Source: Synechococcus sp. PROS-U-1 | GTDB lineage: Bacteria > Cyanobacteriota > Cyanobacteriia > PCC-6307 > Cyanobiaceae | Length of the DNA stretch: 64,000 nucleotides | Direction: 5' to 3' | Assembly (NCBI RefSeq): GCF_014279755.1 | Contig: NZ_CP047951.1 | Location: forward strand, 372,001-436,000 | Part shown: piece by piece, positions 38,001-46,682 of the stretch | Numbering within the stretch: the stretch's first letter is position 1 | Layout of the letters: the number at the start of each line of letters is the position of its first letter | Translations under genes and position numbers: made by a program | The notes under the pieces: generated by a model | Seen by the model: the letters and a program-made list of their open reading frames with translations, nothing else | What the model was told of the DNA's origin: nothing | The model's database searches: none

Positions 38001-38241
38001 TTTTCCTTTCGCTTTCAAGGCTGATATTTAGCTTTCTTTGTTGTAGTGGAAAAATTGCGTTTCCCTTCCCTTGAAGACTGGAACGCGATATTGGCTTCTC
38101 GAGGTCTTGAAGCCTGAAAACTTGACTGCCTTTTTTGATGTGAAGTGGCTCGACTTCCCAGGAGGTCTTCGGTGACAGATAGAGGGAATCTTCAATCAGC
38201 CATGCATTGATGTTGCCGTCGGCTGCCGAGGTTCCCTGCAC
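35047..38241 (-). CDS. Multidomain glycosyltransferase (N-terminal unknown + GT2 + GT4-like)
   Basis: 1064 residues from a GTG with GGAG 7 bases upstream. Residues 1-430 form a beta-rich region of no family I recognise. Residues ~432-700 are a GT-A/GT2 domain: QVSIVVPAHNKVRVTYYCL, IIVVDDGSSDDT, LLNNDTEVTDGW, YFEDTDFSFKIRAAGY and VYHHEG. Residues ~720-1060 are a GT-B/GT4-like domain: RALFIDYTTPREDRDAGSY, GGFKHPPNREGMEW, APLLSGAGIKGKVINALSYGIPTI. It may add two sugars in succession to a cell-surface glycan, as a chain-building enzyme; the N-terminal region could be a carbohydrate-binding part. GC is below neighbours. Partner of the sulfotransferase. Confidence 0.85.
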   Translation of the reverse strand: MQGTSAADGNINAWLIEDSLYLSPKTSWEVEPLHIKKGSQVFRLQDLEKPISRSSLQGKGNAIFPLQQRKLNISLESERKIPFKHGINLLDDFVIDGKKTLSFCLGNEPDPCRINILKNVEIHSSPKESLQIRAMLGLHRGKGKLVAEVNQNSTTTRHEINFSEDHKGGNEEHKYHKAIINLPAINSVAELTIYVEHQCYMPWEKTDRTDSFYFISDLRVTEKSGLPTTICTARIYEGSQGFPNIAKLKKARVSLFQSSHDSPLEIVWKNGSSTVLFHPLDTSGKIQGLKDGQVIATCNTAGLHNIYVNNRISTTDFIETEKTYTEINSHFLNGDPAIVEIRDLSGSQVLAASSMILRRALTSEPTLDEQSKPPYPTDLTVRSGHRYTSIRKHLANPLAGSDSRMLSQALATLDRSHNTLDLEYLDIPTQRNPQVSIVVPAHNKVRVTYYCLCSILVAYNKASFEIIVVDDGSSDDTQRLEEFISGVKVIHNNEPQRFIEACNAGVNAAQGKYVILLNNDTEVTDGWIDELIEGFQRFPNVGAVGSKLLYPDGTLQGAGGIVWGSGNPWNYGTGQNPWDPKFMYARQVDYICGAALMTTKTIWDEVGGLSEYLKPMYFEDTDFSFKIRAAGYKTYYIPSSIVYHHEGLTSGTDTSSGFKRFQEVNRPKFKKAWSKSFCKHNKDGIEPDLEKDRGIIGRALFIDYTTPREDRDAGSYAALQEIKLVQSLGYKVTFIPKNFEDFGVYTQTLRNMGVEVIVAPFYRSIEDFIAQRGTEFDCAYITRYYVAQESIPALREYAPDCKIIMNNADLHFLRELRSAGDDPNKLERAAEVREMELEMMLETDVVISYNETEHAVIQSHTDNAVKVMKCPWVVETPHHFPRFKSTAGLAFLGGFKHPPNREGMEWFGAEVMPLIKNTGIELSVFGAAMDHKFKETMREQGINAVGYIDHLEDLYTKHRIFIAPLLSGAGIKGKVINALSYGIPTILTPMAAEGIGLRHGHDCMIARTPQEWAESINKLYHNESLWKSISKASREYAEQQFSFSEGRRLMREIFESIELYKSQD

Positions 38242-38316
38242 CTGATTTTCTCCGCATTGGATTTGATCAGAGAAGATTAACTTGCGCCGTCAGCCGTTTT
38301 TCGGCGATGGGGCTTC

Positions 38317-39186
38317 TCATCGGGGATGGCTGCTCATCAGTCGCTGCACCTCACCGGCGTGGTAGCTGCTGCGGGTGAGTGGTGTGCTGACCACCTGAAG
38401 GAAGCCCAGTTCCTCTTCGCCGACTTTTTTGTAGGTCTCGAATTGGATGGGGGTCACAAAGCGGTCGACGGCCAGGTGTTTTGGTCCCGGAGAGAGATAC
38501 TGACCGATGGTGACGATGTCGACCTTGTGGAGCCGCAGATCTCGGAGCGTCTCGATCACCTCCTCATCAGTTTCTCCGAGCCCCACCATCAGGCCCGACT
38601 TGCTGTAGGCCTTGGGCCATTGGTCACGCACCCGTTGCAGTAGCTCGAGGGAGCGTTCGTAGATGCCTTGGGGCCGAGCCAGCCGATACATCCTCGGCAC
38701 CGTTTCGATGTTGTGGTTCAGCACGTGGGGGGCGGCGGCCATCACCGTTGCCAGGGCATCCCAGTTGCCGCAGAAGTCGGGAATCAGCAGCTCGATTGTT
38801 GTGAGCGGTGAGCGTTGCTTCACCTGTTCGATGCAGGCAACGAATTGGGACGCTCCGCCATCCGCGAGATCGTCGCGGTTCACCGAGGTGATCACCACGT
38901 GTTTCAGGCCCAAGCGGGCCACCGCTTCCCCAAGCCGTTGGGGCTCGGTGGGATCCAGCGCACGCACGCTTTTGTCGAAGTCGATATCGCAGTAGGGGCA
39001 TGCGCGGGTGCAGCCGGGCCCCATGATCAAAAATGTGGCGGTACCGCCTGCGAAGCATTCGCCGATATTGGGGCAGCTCGCCTCCTGGCAGACCGTGTTC
39101 AGGTTCAAGTCCAGCAGCAGGTCGGCCACGGCGCCAATTCGTTCGCGCTGCGGAGCCTTAACGCGCAACCACTCCGGCTTGAGCAC
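38317..39186 (-). CDS. lipA: Lipoyl synthase
   Basis: 289 residues from a GTG. Radical SAM enzyme inserting two sulfurs into octanoyl-protein lipoyl domains. Auxiliary-cluster Cys in [13 protein letters not shown], radical SAM triad [11 protein letters not shown] (CxxxCxxC), and the conserved C-terminal TRSSYHAGE with the Ser ligand. [27 protein letters not shown] and [13 protein letters not shown] are typical. Sits between the glycosyltransferase and tRNA-Pro. Marine Synechococcus may hold a second lipA; that cannot be judged here. Confidence 0.96.
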   Translation of the reverse strand: MLKPEWLRVKAPQRERIGAVADLLLDLNLNTVCQEASCPNIGECFAGGTATFLIMGPGCTRACPYCDIDFDKSVRALDPTEPQRLGEAVARLGLKHVVITSVNRDDLADGGASQFVACIEQVKQRSPLTTIELLIPDFCGNWDALATVMAAAPHVLNHNIETVPRMYRLARPQGIYERSLELLQRVRDQWPKAYSKSGLMVGLGETDEEVIETLRDLRLHKVDIVTIGQYLSPGPKHLAVDRFVTPIQFETYKKVGEEELGFLQVVSTPLTRSSYHAGEVQRLMSSHPR

Positions 39187-39275
39187 GGCGAAGCTTCTTC
39201 AATCCATGACCCTAGTCCGTTTCCTGATGCACCTGCCTGGATCTTGGATGCACTGATCTTTTAAGATTGGAACGC

Positions 39276-39349
39276 CGGGATGTGGCGCAGTTTGGTAGCG
39301 CACTTCGTTCGGGACGAAGGGGCCGCAGGTTCGAATCCTGTCATCCCGA
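39276..39349 (+). tRNA. tRNA-Pro (anticodon CGG)
   Basis: Cloverleaf folds cleanly: acceptor CGGGATG / CATCCCG (39276-39282 and 39342-39348, discriminator A), D arm with GTTTGGTAGC, anticodon stem CTTCG / CGAAG with loop TTCGGGA (anticodon CGG), and T arm with GGTTCGAATCC. No encoded CCA. Confidence 0.95.
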
Positions 39350-39425
39350 TTTTGTGAGTTGGTCGGCGCATTGGTGCTGGCTCAATAGCGCTCCACATGA
39401 AGGCATTGGACGAGTTGGAAGCTCT

Positions 39426-39953
39426 TCAGTTGAAGATCAGAATCGGTGAATAAGACCGTCCGGCCCAGACCGACCACCAACGCGCTGCACGGGCCTCAGC
39501 GATCCGACGTGCCTCCACGGCCATTCGGTACTGATGTTCCCGTTGCTCCCGCAGTTTTCGTTCCCGGGTTGCTCTTTTTTGGTTGTAGTTGGCTGCTCCT
39601 TCAATCTCCATTTGTTCTCTGGCGGCAGCCTTGAAGGCTTTGAGCTGCTTGAGCTGATTCACTCTGGCGCTGTAGACAGCCTTGATATCATCCGCGCCTT
39701 CAATGCCGCGGTTTTTGCTGAGAAAGGCATTGATCCGCGCGATCGTCAGATCAGCAATCCGATCCGCTTCTTCGAACATCAGGTTGTCGTAGAGCTGCTC
39801 GGCACGGTCTAGTTCTCGGCTGAAATACTCCATCTGGCCGGAGGAATCTTGAGGAGGGAGCTGAGCTACCAGTGCAGAGCTGGCTGGGTTGACCGCCACA
39901 GCGGGCTGAACCGAGGACAGCAGCAGCCCTGCAATCAGAGCGGGAAGAGTCAT
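39426..39953 (-). CDS. Secreted hypothetical protein with helical, charged C-terminus
   Basis: 175 residues. An N-terminal signal peptide is clear (LPALIAGLLLSSVQPAVA then V), so it is exported. After it the protein is charged and helical: EQLYDNLMFEEADRIADLTIARINAF and an Arg/Glu-rich stretch from about residue 105 suggest a coiled coil. It ends in aromatic residues. No family recognised. Its ATG lies 16 bases after the CsgG-family stop at 39970, so it is co-transcribed and may act with that outer-membrane-secretion-like protein. Confidence 0.72.
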   Translation of the reverse strand: MTLPALIAGLLLSSVQPAVAVNPASSALVAQLPPQDSSGQMEYFSRELDRAEQLYDNLMFEEADRIADLTIARINAFLSKNRGIEGADDIKAVYSARVNQLKQLKAFKAAAREQMEIEGAANYNQKRATRERKLREQREHQYRMAVEARRIAEARAARWWSVWAGRSYSPILIFN

Positions 39954-39969
39954 GGACAGATGCCCCGGT

Positions 39970-40724
39970 TCAGAAGTCGAGGACGTCTTTTGTCGTTTGC
40001 CGCCGCCGCTGCTCCTTGGTGTCGTACTCAGCGATGCAGCTGTTCTTCAGATAGAGAACGCAGTCGAGATACTCGCTGATTTCGATCATCGCCGCCCTTA
40101 CCGCTTTGGAGGCGGGAACTTTTTGGTCGACGACTGGCTGTCATTGAAGCCGATTCCATACATGCCTCCCGATGAGGACTTGGATTCCGATGTGGAGGTC
40201 GCTTTGCCTTCAATCGTGCGGGCGTAAGCGATTTCGCCGGTGGTGGTGTCCACCACGCGCACATCCACTGCGACATAGGCCGAGCTGGAGGATGAAGACT
40301 TGCGCTGGCCGAAGCCCATGATGTTGAAGCCTCCGCCACCACTCTTGGTTTCGGTGTTCTCGCGGTAGTCGCTGACGCTGCCAAGGATGTAGTACTTCGC
40401 TCCAGTCATGATTCCCCTTTTGGGAGCGGTGGATTGCCTGACGATTCCGAGGTCAGCGAGTTCCTGCTCGCTGAGAACTTTCTTTAGTCCTTGGCGTTCG
40501 ACAACTGTGAAGTGCCCAGTGCTTTTGAGTTCATTGGCCAGCATTCCTGTGAGTTTGGTGGAGACCGCAGGGCTCCACCACCAGGTTCCAGTGGCGCTGT
40601 TGGTGATCTCCTTCACCGCAACGGTGACAGGGCCGGACGCCATGCCTGAAATCTGCGCCTGAGCCGGGGGGAGCGTGGCTCCTGACACCATCAATGTTGC
40701 GGTGGTGATCAAGGCGAGTTTCAT
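39970..40724 (-). CDS. CsgG/HfaB-family protein; C-terminus in -1 frame (frameshift)
   Basis: Zero frame: ATG 40724, signal peptide (LALITTATLMVSGATLPPAQA), CsgG-like core (VAVKEITNSATGTWWWSPAVS, HFTVVERQGLKKVL, YILGSVSDYRE, AYVAVDVRVVDTTTGEIAYARTIEG), then KKFPPPKR and stop at 40098, 208 residues. At ACC AAA AAG the -1 frame continues GTT CCC GCC TCC AAA GCG and on to a TGA at 39970, encoding KAVRAAMIEISEYLDC, LYLKNSCIAEYD and QRRRQ, clearly protein-like and typical of the family's C-terminal helix. One extra A in the five-A run would also join them. Full product ~251 residues. Authentic frameshift, programmed frameshifting or sequence error cannot be separated here. CsgG proteins form outer-membrane secretion pores or lipoproteins. 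Confidence 0.78.
40119..40125 (-). other. Candidate -1 slippery site in the CsgG-family gene
   Basis: Minus-strand heptamer C AAA AAG in zero frame ACC AAA AAG. A -1 slip after AAG gives GTT CCC GCC, restoring the conserved C-terminus. A short downstream hairpin (CCGC-CTCCAAA-GCGG) starts about three bases on; no upstream Shine-Dalgarno-like stimulator is seen. The site is an A5 run, so a homopolymer error is the main alternative. Confidence 0.4.
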
Positions 40725-40819
40725 GAACCCAGGGCTTGAGTTGTCTTGGAAAGGTAGTCACGCCTTCTCAAAAAAATCTTCATGGCGTCCAGCCATTGGG
40801 TGTGGGATCGGAACCTCTC

Positions 40820-42583
40820 CTATTGGAGGCTCGCCCCGGGGTACCCCCGCGGTGTCACCATCCAGCCGTCCTCGGCACGGCTGCTGCTGTTCCCGATTAA
40901 AACCAAGGTGAGCATGTCCACCGATTCAGGCTCTAAGCGTTCAAGGCTGGTGATCTGAAGGGATTCCTCCGCGCGTCCCAGCTGCCGCGCCAGCATCACC
41001 GGTGTTGTTGGGGGGCGGCGTTTCAGCAGGATCTGCTTGGCTTGTCCCAGCTGCCAATCCCGGCCCTTGGAGCGGGGGTTGTAGAGGGCGAGGACAAAAT
41101 CTCCAGCTGCAGCAGCTTCCAGTCGCTTTTCGATCACGGTCCATGGCGTGAGGCGATCGCTGAGGCTCACGCAGCAGAAGTCATGCATGAGTGGCGCTCC
41201 CGCCCGGGCGGCGGCCAGCTGGAAGGCCGAAATGCCGGGATGCACCAAGAAGCTGGGGCGGTCCTGCTCGGGTTGCTGGAGCAGCAATTCCAGGGCCAAT
41301 CCCGCCATGCCATAGATCCCGCTGTCGCCGGAGGAGATCAGAGCAACTTTGGCGCCCTGTTGGGCTAGGCGCAGTGCTTCGGCACAGCGGTCCCATTCCC
41401 GGGTGAGCTGGCCATCGAAGCGGATCTGATCCTGACGGCGCAGGGGCTCCAGAAGATCGAGGTAAAGGCTGTAGCCAACCCAGGCGCAACAACGGGACAG
41501 GGCTGCTTTGGCGTCTCCGCTGAGCAGGGACAGATCCCCCGGCCCACTGCCGACCAGGTGAAGTTCGCCCCGCCCGGGGGCGTGGGGGATTGGAGCCTCG
41601 GCAATGGCCACAGTCACAGCGCCCTGTTCCCCTGTTGTGGGACGGCTGATTTGCTTCGGTTGGATCAGCACACTTTTGTCGCCTGCAGCCAGCAACGCCG
41701 CTGCTTCTGACACTGAAGCTGTTCCCATTTCCCTGCGCACGACCTCGGAGGGGTTCGGTACGTCAATGGAGGCCAGCGTCTGCTCTGCAAAGGTTCGGAA
41801 CGGCCATGCTCTGGTCTTGCTGAGTTGTTGCAGGGCCGGTTCATCGGATTTGCGCTCTGCGCTGGCGATGCCTGCGACAGCCTCCTGCGCCAGCCCTGCT
41901 GTTGCTAAAGCCTCGGCAATGGCCTTTTCGACCAGGGACAGACTGGTGTTGCGCTCGCAGCCGATGCCGATCCAGAGCGTTGCTGGATGCCATTGGCAAT
42001 CACCCTGAAGGCGCGCTCCGATCACAAGGTCAGCAGCCTCTGGCGCCGTGGTTTCAAGCAAGTGCTGGCTTTCGCGGCCTTGCCAGGCGGAACATCCACC
42101 GCCCTGGTGAACGCTGATGCTGAATCCCTGGGCTTGCCGCACCATCAACTCGCGCCAACCCGCCACCGACCCCCTGCGTCTCCAGCCCCAGGCTTCACCA
42201 AAGGCATCCAGGGGGAGACGTCCTTCATGGGCGCAGGCGCCCGTGATCACGGCCTGCCCTCCCAGATCCATGGCGATCTCCCGAGCGCGTTGTTCGGCGC
42301 CTGCCGAATGGCTGCCCAGCAGAGGGATGACAAAAGTTCCCTTTGGATCCAGCACCAGAACGGCGGGATCCTGCTCTTTGCCCTGGATCCGAGTGGCGAT
42401 GAGGCGTGTCACAGCCCCTACGGCGCCAACAATCAGCACGACGTTCTGCGCTGTCCAGTGCTCATCAAGAGCGGCTTTGATGTCTTGATCGACCGCCTTG
42501 ATTTGGTCGATGTGGCCGCGCAGCAAAAGGCGCTCCAAGAGCGGCAGTGCGCTGGTAGAGAGTCCTAGCCCCAGGGAGGGCAC
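40820..42583 (-). CDS. cobJ: CbiG-CobJ fusion: cobalt-precorrin 5A hydrolase / precorrin-3B C17-methyltransferase
   Basis: 587 residues. The N-terminal half is CbiG-like: NVVLIVGAVGAVTRLIATRIQ, PAVLVLDPKGTFVIPLLGSH, LWIGIGCERNTSLSLVEKAI. The C-terminal half from ~residue 340 is a SAM-dependent tetrapyrrole methylase: ELHLVGSGPGDLSLLSGDAK, CCAWVGYSLYLDLL, VALISSGDSGIYGMAGLALEL, FVLALYNPRSKGR and VLIGNSSS. Together they ring-contract corrin intermediates in B12 synthesis. The fusion is common in cyanobacteria. Upstream 95 bases separate it from the CsgG-family gene; downstream of the secreted Glu-Thr protein. Confidence 0.94.
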   Translation of the reverse strand: MPSLGLGLSTSALPLLERLLLRGHIDQIKAVDQDIKAALDEHWTAQNVVLIVGAVGAVTRLIATRIQGKEQDPAVLVLDPKGTFVIPLLGSHSAGAEQRAREIAMDLGGQAVITGACAHEGRLPLDAFGEAWGWRRRGSVAGWRELMVRQAQGFSISVHQGGGCSAWQGRESQHLLETTAPEAADLVIGARLQGDCQWHPATLWIGIGCERNTSLSLVEKAIAEALATAGLAQEAVAGIASAERKSDEPALQQLSKTRAWPFRTFAEQTLASIDVPNPSEVVRREMGTASVSEAAALLAAGDKSVLIQPKQISRPTTGEQGAVTVAIAEAPIPHAPGRGELHLVGSGPGDLSLLSGDAKAALSRCCAWVGYSLYLDLLEPLRRQDQIRFDGQLTREWDRCAEALRLAQQGAKVALISSGDSGIYGMAGLALELLLQQPEQDRPSFLVHPGISAFQLAAARAGAPLMHDFCCVSLSDRLTPWTVIEKRLEAAAAGDFVLALYNPRSKGRDWQLGQAKQILLKRRPPTTPVMLARQLGRAEESLQITSLERLEPESVDMLTLVLIGNSSSRAEDGWMVTPRGYPGASLQ

Positions 42584-42616
42584 GTCGGGTGTGGGGTTCA
42601 GGGCAGGGAATCCGAG

Positions 42617-43954
42617 TCAGGGCTTGCGCAAGCTCCCATCACTGTTGAGCAGCTCACGCGCTGATCCTCCCAGGCTGCTGCTTGGCATCAGCTTGACTTC
42701 TGCTTTGGCCGGCTGTTCGAGCGATTCGGTTGGCTTTTCCGCTACCGGTGGAGTGTTGTCGCTGGTGTTCATTGGAGGATCGTTGTCAGCGGGCTCCTCC
42801 TTGGTCGGTGTTGGCTGGCTGGCTTCTGTCGTGGCTTGGTCCTGAGCCAGGGGCGACTGTGGGGGCTCGTGATCGCTGTTCTCGCGGGCGATGGGATCGG
42901 TCTCTGTCTCTGTCTCTGTCTCTGTCTCTGTCTCGGCTTCGATCTCGATCTCGACTGGCGCCAGTTGTGGTGGCTGTTCTGCTTTCTGTGGAGCCTCTTT
43001 CGGTTGTTCGACCGTTTCCGGCATCTCTGGCTCAGGTGATCCGCTTAAGCGGGCGAGCTGGCTCTCATTGAGGCGCGATCGCATCCAGCCCGGCTTCGGA
43101 CCTGATGGAGCCTTCAGGTGAACCAGCTGATTGTTGAACACGGGTGTGATCGGCTCGCCCAGCCCATTCAGAAGTTCCATCTGAATGTCGTGACTGCCTG
43201 CGCCATTCGATCCTTTGAGCCATAGGGCCTCCTGGTGATCAACCAGAAAGCTGTCCCCATCAATGCTGATGCGTAGACGCCAGCGTCCATCCCCCTCACG
43301 CAGGTTTTGGAGCGGAGCATTCCAAAGGAGCCAGTCCACCAGAAGTGGTTGCAGGCCTTGTTCTCCAGCGGGTGGAACAGGAACCAGCCAGGGTGCATCC
43401 CGGTCGGGTTGCGTGCCCTGAAGTTTTTGCCAGAGGTGGACGCGGCCCTGGATGGAGGCCCCTGGTGACTGAACGGCCTCCCCCCAGGGATAAGCAGCCC
43501 ATGCGCTGAACCGGTGACTGCCCGCTTCCAGATCGTCAATGCGGACCGTCAGGCGGTTGCCATCGCTATCGCTCAGCCGTAGGGGAGAACGGTCATCGAT
43601 CTGGATGGCGATGTGGGGGCCCAGCCCCAGTTCGGGGTCGTTGTTCAGGGGCCAGTCATCGATCTCGAAACTCAGCTCAAGCTCTTGCGTCGCCACGATG
43701 GTGTCGTTGCTTGGATCCACCAACCGCAGGGATGGACGGTGCCGTTGCAGCTCCTGCCGCAGCTGTTGCACCGCCCCTGGTGGGGCCACTTCCTGGAGCT
43801 TCCCGCTGGGGGTGGAGCTTGATAGGGGCTTCGCGCCGGTGCCGACATCGCGGTTGAAGAATCCAGGTCGTGCATGAACTGGCAATCCGGCGCTCAGCAG
43901 CACCACAGCTGTCAGCAGAACAGCCCATATCGACTTCAGGCCAGGGCGAAGCAT
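42617..43954 (-). CDS. Secreted protein of unknown function with Glu-Thr repeat
   Basis: 445 residues. N-terminal signal peptide with hydrophobic core (SIWAVLLTAVVLLSAGLPVHA then RPGFF). A beta-rich region follows (SLRLVDPSNDTIVATQEL, LSFEIDDWPL, ELGLGPHIAIQIDD, RISIDGDSFLVDHQEALWL, SHDIQMELLNGLGEPI), resembling an Ig-like cell-envelope domain, no named family. After residue ~295 it becomes Pro/Glu/Ala-rich and disordered, including a Glu-Thr repeat encoded by a hexanucleotide array. Probably periplasmic or surface. It lies divergent from psaA with 402 bases between. Confidence 0.75.
   Translation of the reverse strand: MLRPGLKSIWAVLLTAVVLLSAGLPVHARPGFFNRDVGTGAKPLSSSTPSGKLQEVAPPGAVQQLRQELQRHRPSLRLVDPSNDTIVATQELELSFEIDDWPLNNDPELGLGPHIAIQIDDRSPLRLSDSDGNRLTVRIDDLEAGSHRFSAWAAYPWGEAVQSPGASIQGRVHLWQKLQGTQPDRDAPWLVPVPPAGEQGLQPLLVDWLLWNAPLQNLREGDGRWRLRISIDGDSFLVDHQEALWLKGSNGAGSHDIQMELLNGLGEPITPVFNNQLVHLKAPSGPKPGWMRSRLNESQLARLSGSPEPEMPETVEQPKEAPQKAEQPPQLAPVEIEIEAETETETETETETDPIARENSDHEPPQSPLAQDQATTEASQPTPTKEEPADNDPPMNTSDNTPPVAEKPTESLEQPAKAEVKLMPSSSLGGSARELLNSDGSLRKP
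42901..42936. repeat. Hexanucleotide repeat (TCTCTG)x5 plus one variant
   Basis: Five perfect TCTCTG units then TCTCGG on the plus strand; read on the minus strand in frame they encode alternating Glu-Thr. A six-base unit preserves the frame, so copy-number change would alter length and not phase. Confidence 0.95.
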
Positions 43955-44356
43955 TGGGCATGAACAGATCTGATCATTCTGAACAATCAGCCCTTCAATG
44001 TCACAGTTTTAGTTACTTAGGGAGAATATTTGAGGGAAATTGTATTGCTTACTGGTTGAGATCTTCATTGTTTGACTGATTCTCGGCCTTCTGCAGACGC
44101 CTGTCGCTGACTGGCCCGCCATGGGATTGAACCTTTGTAACTCAGTGCCCTTTAACCCCACCTCCGCACCTATGCTTCCGCCAGCGGTCCCCTCTGTGGG
44201 GCCCCAGCTTCAGTGCAGTCAAGGGGTTTCGGCTTCCTGTCTCACTGACGCCCTGACGCTGATTCCTTGTGGATTGGTGTCCGGGGCCCCGGTGGATTCC
44301 CATTCGCCGGAGGGGTGGCCCACCACCTCGAATCCCGTCCCTCGAGGAACGACTCG
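43955..44356 (+). promoter_or_regulatory. psaA upstream region
   Basis: 402 bases without a gene that I trust. The half near 44000-44080 is AT-rich (AGAATATTTGAGGG) and holds several possible -10 boxes. A pair TTGAAC (44128-44133) and TTTAAC (44152-44157) with 18 bases between could be a promoter, but I give it little weight. GAGGAA lies 8 bases before the psaA ATG. Light-regulated leaders are usual for psaAB. Confidence 0.25.
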
Positions 44357-46660
44357 ATGACCATCAGCCCACCAGAGCGTGGGAGTGACGCGAAGAGCCA
44401 GGTCGAGAAGGTTGACAATCCTGCAACCTTTGAATTGTTCGGTAAGCCCGGACATTTCGACCGCGCCCTCGCGAAAGGTCCCAAAACCACCACCTGGGTT
44501 TGGAACCTTCACGCCAACGCTCACGACTTCGACGCTCACACGAGCGACCTGCAAGAGGTCTCTCGGCGGATTTTCTCCGCGCATTTCGGCCACCTGGCCG
44601 TCATCTTCATCTGGCTCAGCGGTGCCTTCTTCCACGGCGCACGCTTCTCCAACTATTCCGGTTGGCTTGCCGACCCCACCCATGTGAAGCCAAGTGCCCA
44701 GCAAGTCTGGGCTGTCTTTGGCCAAGACATCCTCAATGGAGACATGGGTGCCGGGTTCCAAGGCATCCAAATCACCTCAGGCCTCTTCCAGATGTGGCGG
44801 GCCTGGGGCATCACCAGTGAAACCCAGCTCATGGCTTTGGCCATCGGTGCTCTGGTGATGGCCGGCCTGATGCTCAACGCTGGTGTTTTCCACTACCACA
44901 AGGCAGCGCCCAAGCTGGAGTGGTTCCAGAACGTTGAGTCGATGCTGAACCACCACCTGGCAGGTCTGCTGGGTCTCGGTTCACTGTCATGGGCAGGCCA
45001 CCTGATCCACGTCTCGGCTCCTGTCACCAAGTTGATGGATGCCATTGATGCCGGCCAGCCGCTGGTTCTCAATGGCAAGACCATCGCTTCCGCTGCTGAC
45101 ATTCCGCTGCCGCACGAATTCTTCAACCAGGATCTGCTGGCTCAGCTGTACCCCGGCTTCAGCGCCGGTGTCGGTGCTTTCTTCTCCGGTAACTGGGCTG
45201 CCTACAGCGATTTCCTCACCTTCAAAGGTGGTCTAAATCCTGTGACGGGAAGCCTTTGGATGACGGATATCGCCCATCACCATGTGGCGATCGCCGTGAT
45301 GTTCATCGTTGCCGGTCACATGTACCGGACCAACTGGGGCATCGGTCACTCCATCAAGGAGATCCACGAAGGCCAGAAGGGCGATCCCCTGCTGTTCCCT
45401 GCCACCAATGGTCACGACGGACTTTATGAGTTCATGACCACTTCCTGGCATGCCCAGCTGGCGGTCAACCTGGCCATCGGCGGCTCAGTGAGCATCATCG
45501 TTGCTCAGCACATGTACGCGATGCCTCCGTATCCGTACCAAGCGATCGACTACCCCACCCAGATTGGTCTCTTCACACACCACATTTGGATCGGCGGTTT
45601 CCTGATCGTTGGCGCCGGCGCTCACGCTGCCATTGCCATGGTGCGCGACTACGACCCCGCGAAGCACATCGACAACGTGCTCGATCGGGTTCTCAAGGCT
45701 CGCGACGCGATCATTAGTCACCTCAACTGGGTCTGCATCTGGCTCGGAGCCCACAGCTTCGGCCTGTATGTCCACAACGACACCATGCGTGCCTTGGGTC
45801 GTCCCCAGGACATGTTCAGCGATTCGGCCATCTCGATTCAGCCGATCTTTGCTCAGTGGATTCAGAACGTGCACGCCGCAGCTGCCGGTAGCACCGCTCC
45901 TAATGCCCTCGCGGGTGTGAGTGAAGTGTTCAACGGCTCGGTGGTCGCCGTCGGCGGCAAAGTCGCCGCGGCTCCCATGCCGCTCGGCACTGCCGACTTC
46001 ATGGTCCACCACATTCACGCCTTCACGATTCACGTGACGGTGCTGATCCTGCTGAAGGGTGTCTTGTACGCCCGCAGCTCCCGTCTCATCCCTGATAAGG
46101 CCAACCTGGGCTTCCGCTTCTCCTGCGATGGTCCTGGTCGTGGTGGTACTTGCCAGGTCTCCGCTTGGGACCACGTGTTCCTGGGCCTGTTCTGGATGTA
46201 CAACTCCCTGTCAATCGTGATCTTCCACTTCTCCTGGAAGATGCAGAGCGACATCTGGGGAACGGTGAATGCCGACGGCTCCGTCGCGCACATCACCAAT
46301 GGCAACTTTGCTCAAAGCGCCATCACCATCAATGGCTGGCTGCGTGACTATCTGTGGGCTCAGGCCGTTCAGGTGATCAACAGCTATGGCTCGAACACGG
46401 CTGCCTACGGAATCATGTTCCTCGGCGCTCACTTCGTGTTCGCCTTCAGCCTGATGTTCCTCTTCAGTGGCCGCGGCTACTGGCAGGAGCTGATCGAGTC
46501 CATCGTTTGGGCTCACAACAAGCTGAAGGTGGCTCCCGCCATCCAGCCCCGTGCTCTTTCCATCATCCAAGGCCGTGCCGTGGGTGTTGCCCATTACCTC
46601 TTGGGCGGAATTGCGACCACGTGGGCCTTCTTCCACGCCCACATTCTTGTGGTCGGCTGA
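44357..46660 (+). CDS. psaA: Photosystem I P700 apoprotein A1
   Basis: 767 residues from ATG 44357 (the frame opens earlier, but GAGGAA 8 bases upstream supports this start). Core heterodimer subunit binding P700, A0/A1 and most antenna chlorophyll in the thylakoid. Eleven hydrophobic helices; signature [20 protein letters not shown] provides two Cys ligands of the FX 4Fe-4S cluster; [17 protein letters not shown] and [19 protein letters not shown] are typical His-rich helices. Followed 22 bases later by psaB. Confidence 0.99.
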   Translation: MTISPPERGSDAKSQVEKVDNPATFELFGKPGHFDRALAKGPKTTTWVWNLHANAHDFDAHTSDLQEVSRRIFSAHFGHLAVIFIWLSGAFFHGARFSNYSGWLADPTHVKPSAQQVWAVFGQDILNGDMGAGFQGIQITSGLFQMWRAWGITSETQLMALAIGALVMAGLMLNAGVFHYHKAAPKLEWFQNVESMLNHHLAGLLGLGSLSWAGHLIHVSAPVTKLMDAIDAGQPLVLNGKTIASAADIPLPHEFFNQDLLAQLYPGFSAGVGAFFSGNWAAYSDFLTFKGGLNPVTGSLWMTDIAHHHVAIAVMFIVAGHMYRTNWGIGHSIKEIHEGQKGDPLLFPATNGHDGLYEFMTTSWHAQLAVNLAIGGSVSIIVAQHMYAMPPYPYQAIDYPTQIGLFTHHIWIGGFLIVGAGAHAAIAMVRDYDPAKHIDNVLDRVLKARDAIISHLNWVCIWLGAHSFGLYVHNDTMRALGRPQDMFSDSAISIQPIFAQWIQNVHAAAAGSTAPNALAGVSEVFNGSVVAVGGKVAAAPMPLGTADFMVHHIHAFTIHVTVLILLKGVLYARSSRLIPDKANLGFRFSCDGPGRGGTCQVSAWDHVFLGLFWMYNSLSIVIFHFSWKMQSDIWGTVNADGSVAHITNGNFAQSAITINGWLRDYLWAQAVQVINSYGSNTAAYGIMFLGAHFVFAFSLMFLFSGRGYWQELIESIVWAHNKLKVAPAIQPRALSIIQGRAVGVAHYLLGGIATTWAFFHAHILVVG

Positions 46661-46682
46661 CCTCACCTGACCTCTCCCTCTA

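Noticed and set aside
39267-39449. 60-codon frame covering tRNA-Pro
   Set aside because: Covers the tRNA gene; not protein-like.
42901-42936. Possible CRISPR-like array
   Set aside because: Only a simple hexanucleotide coding repeat; no spacers.
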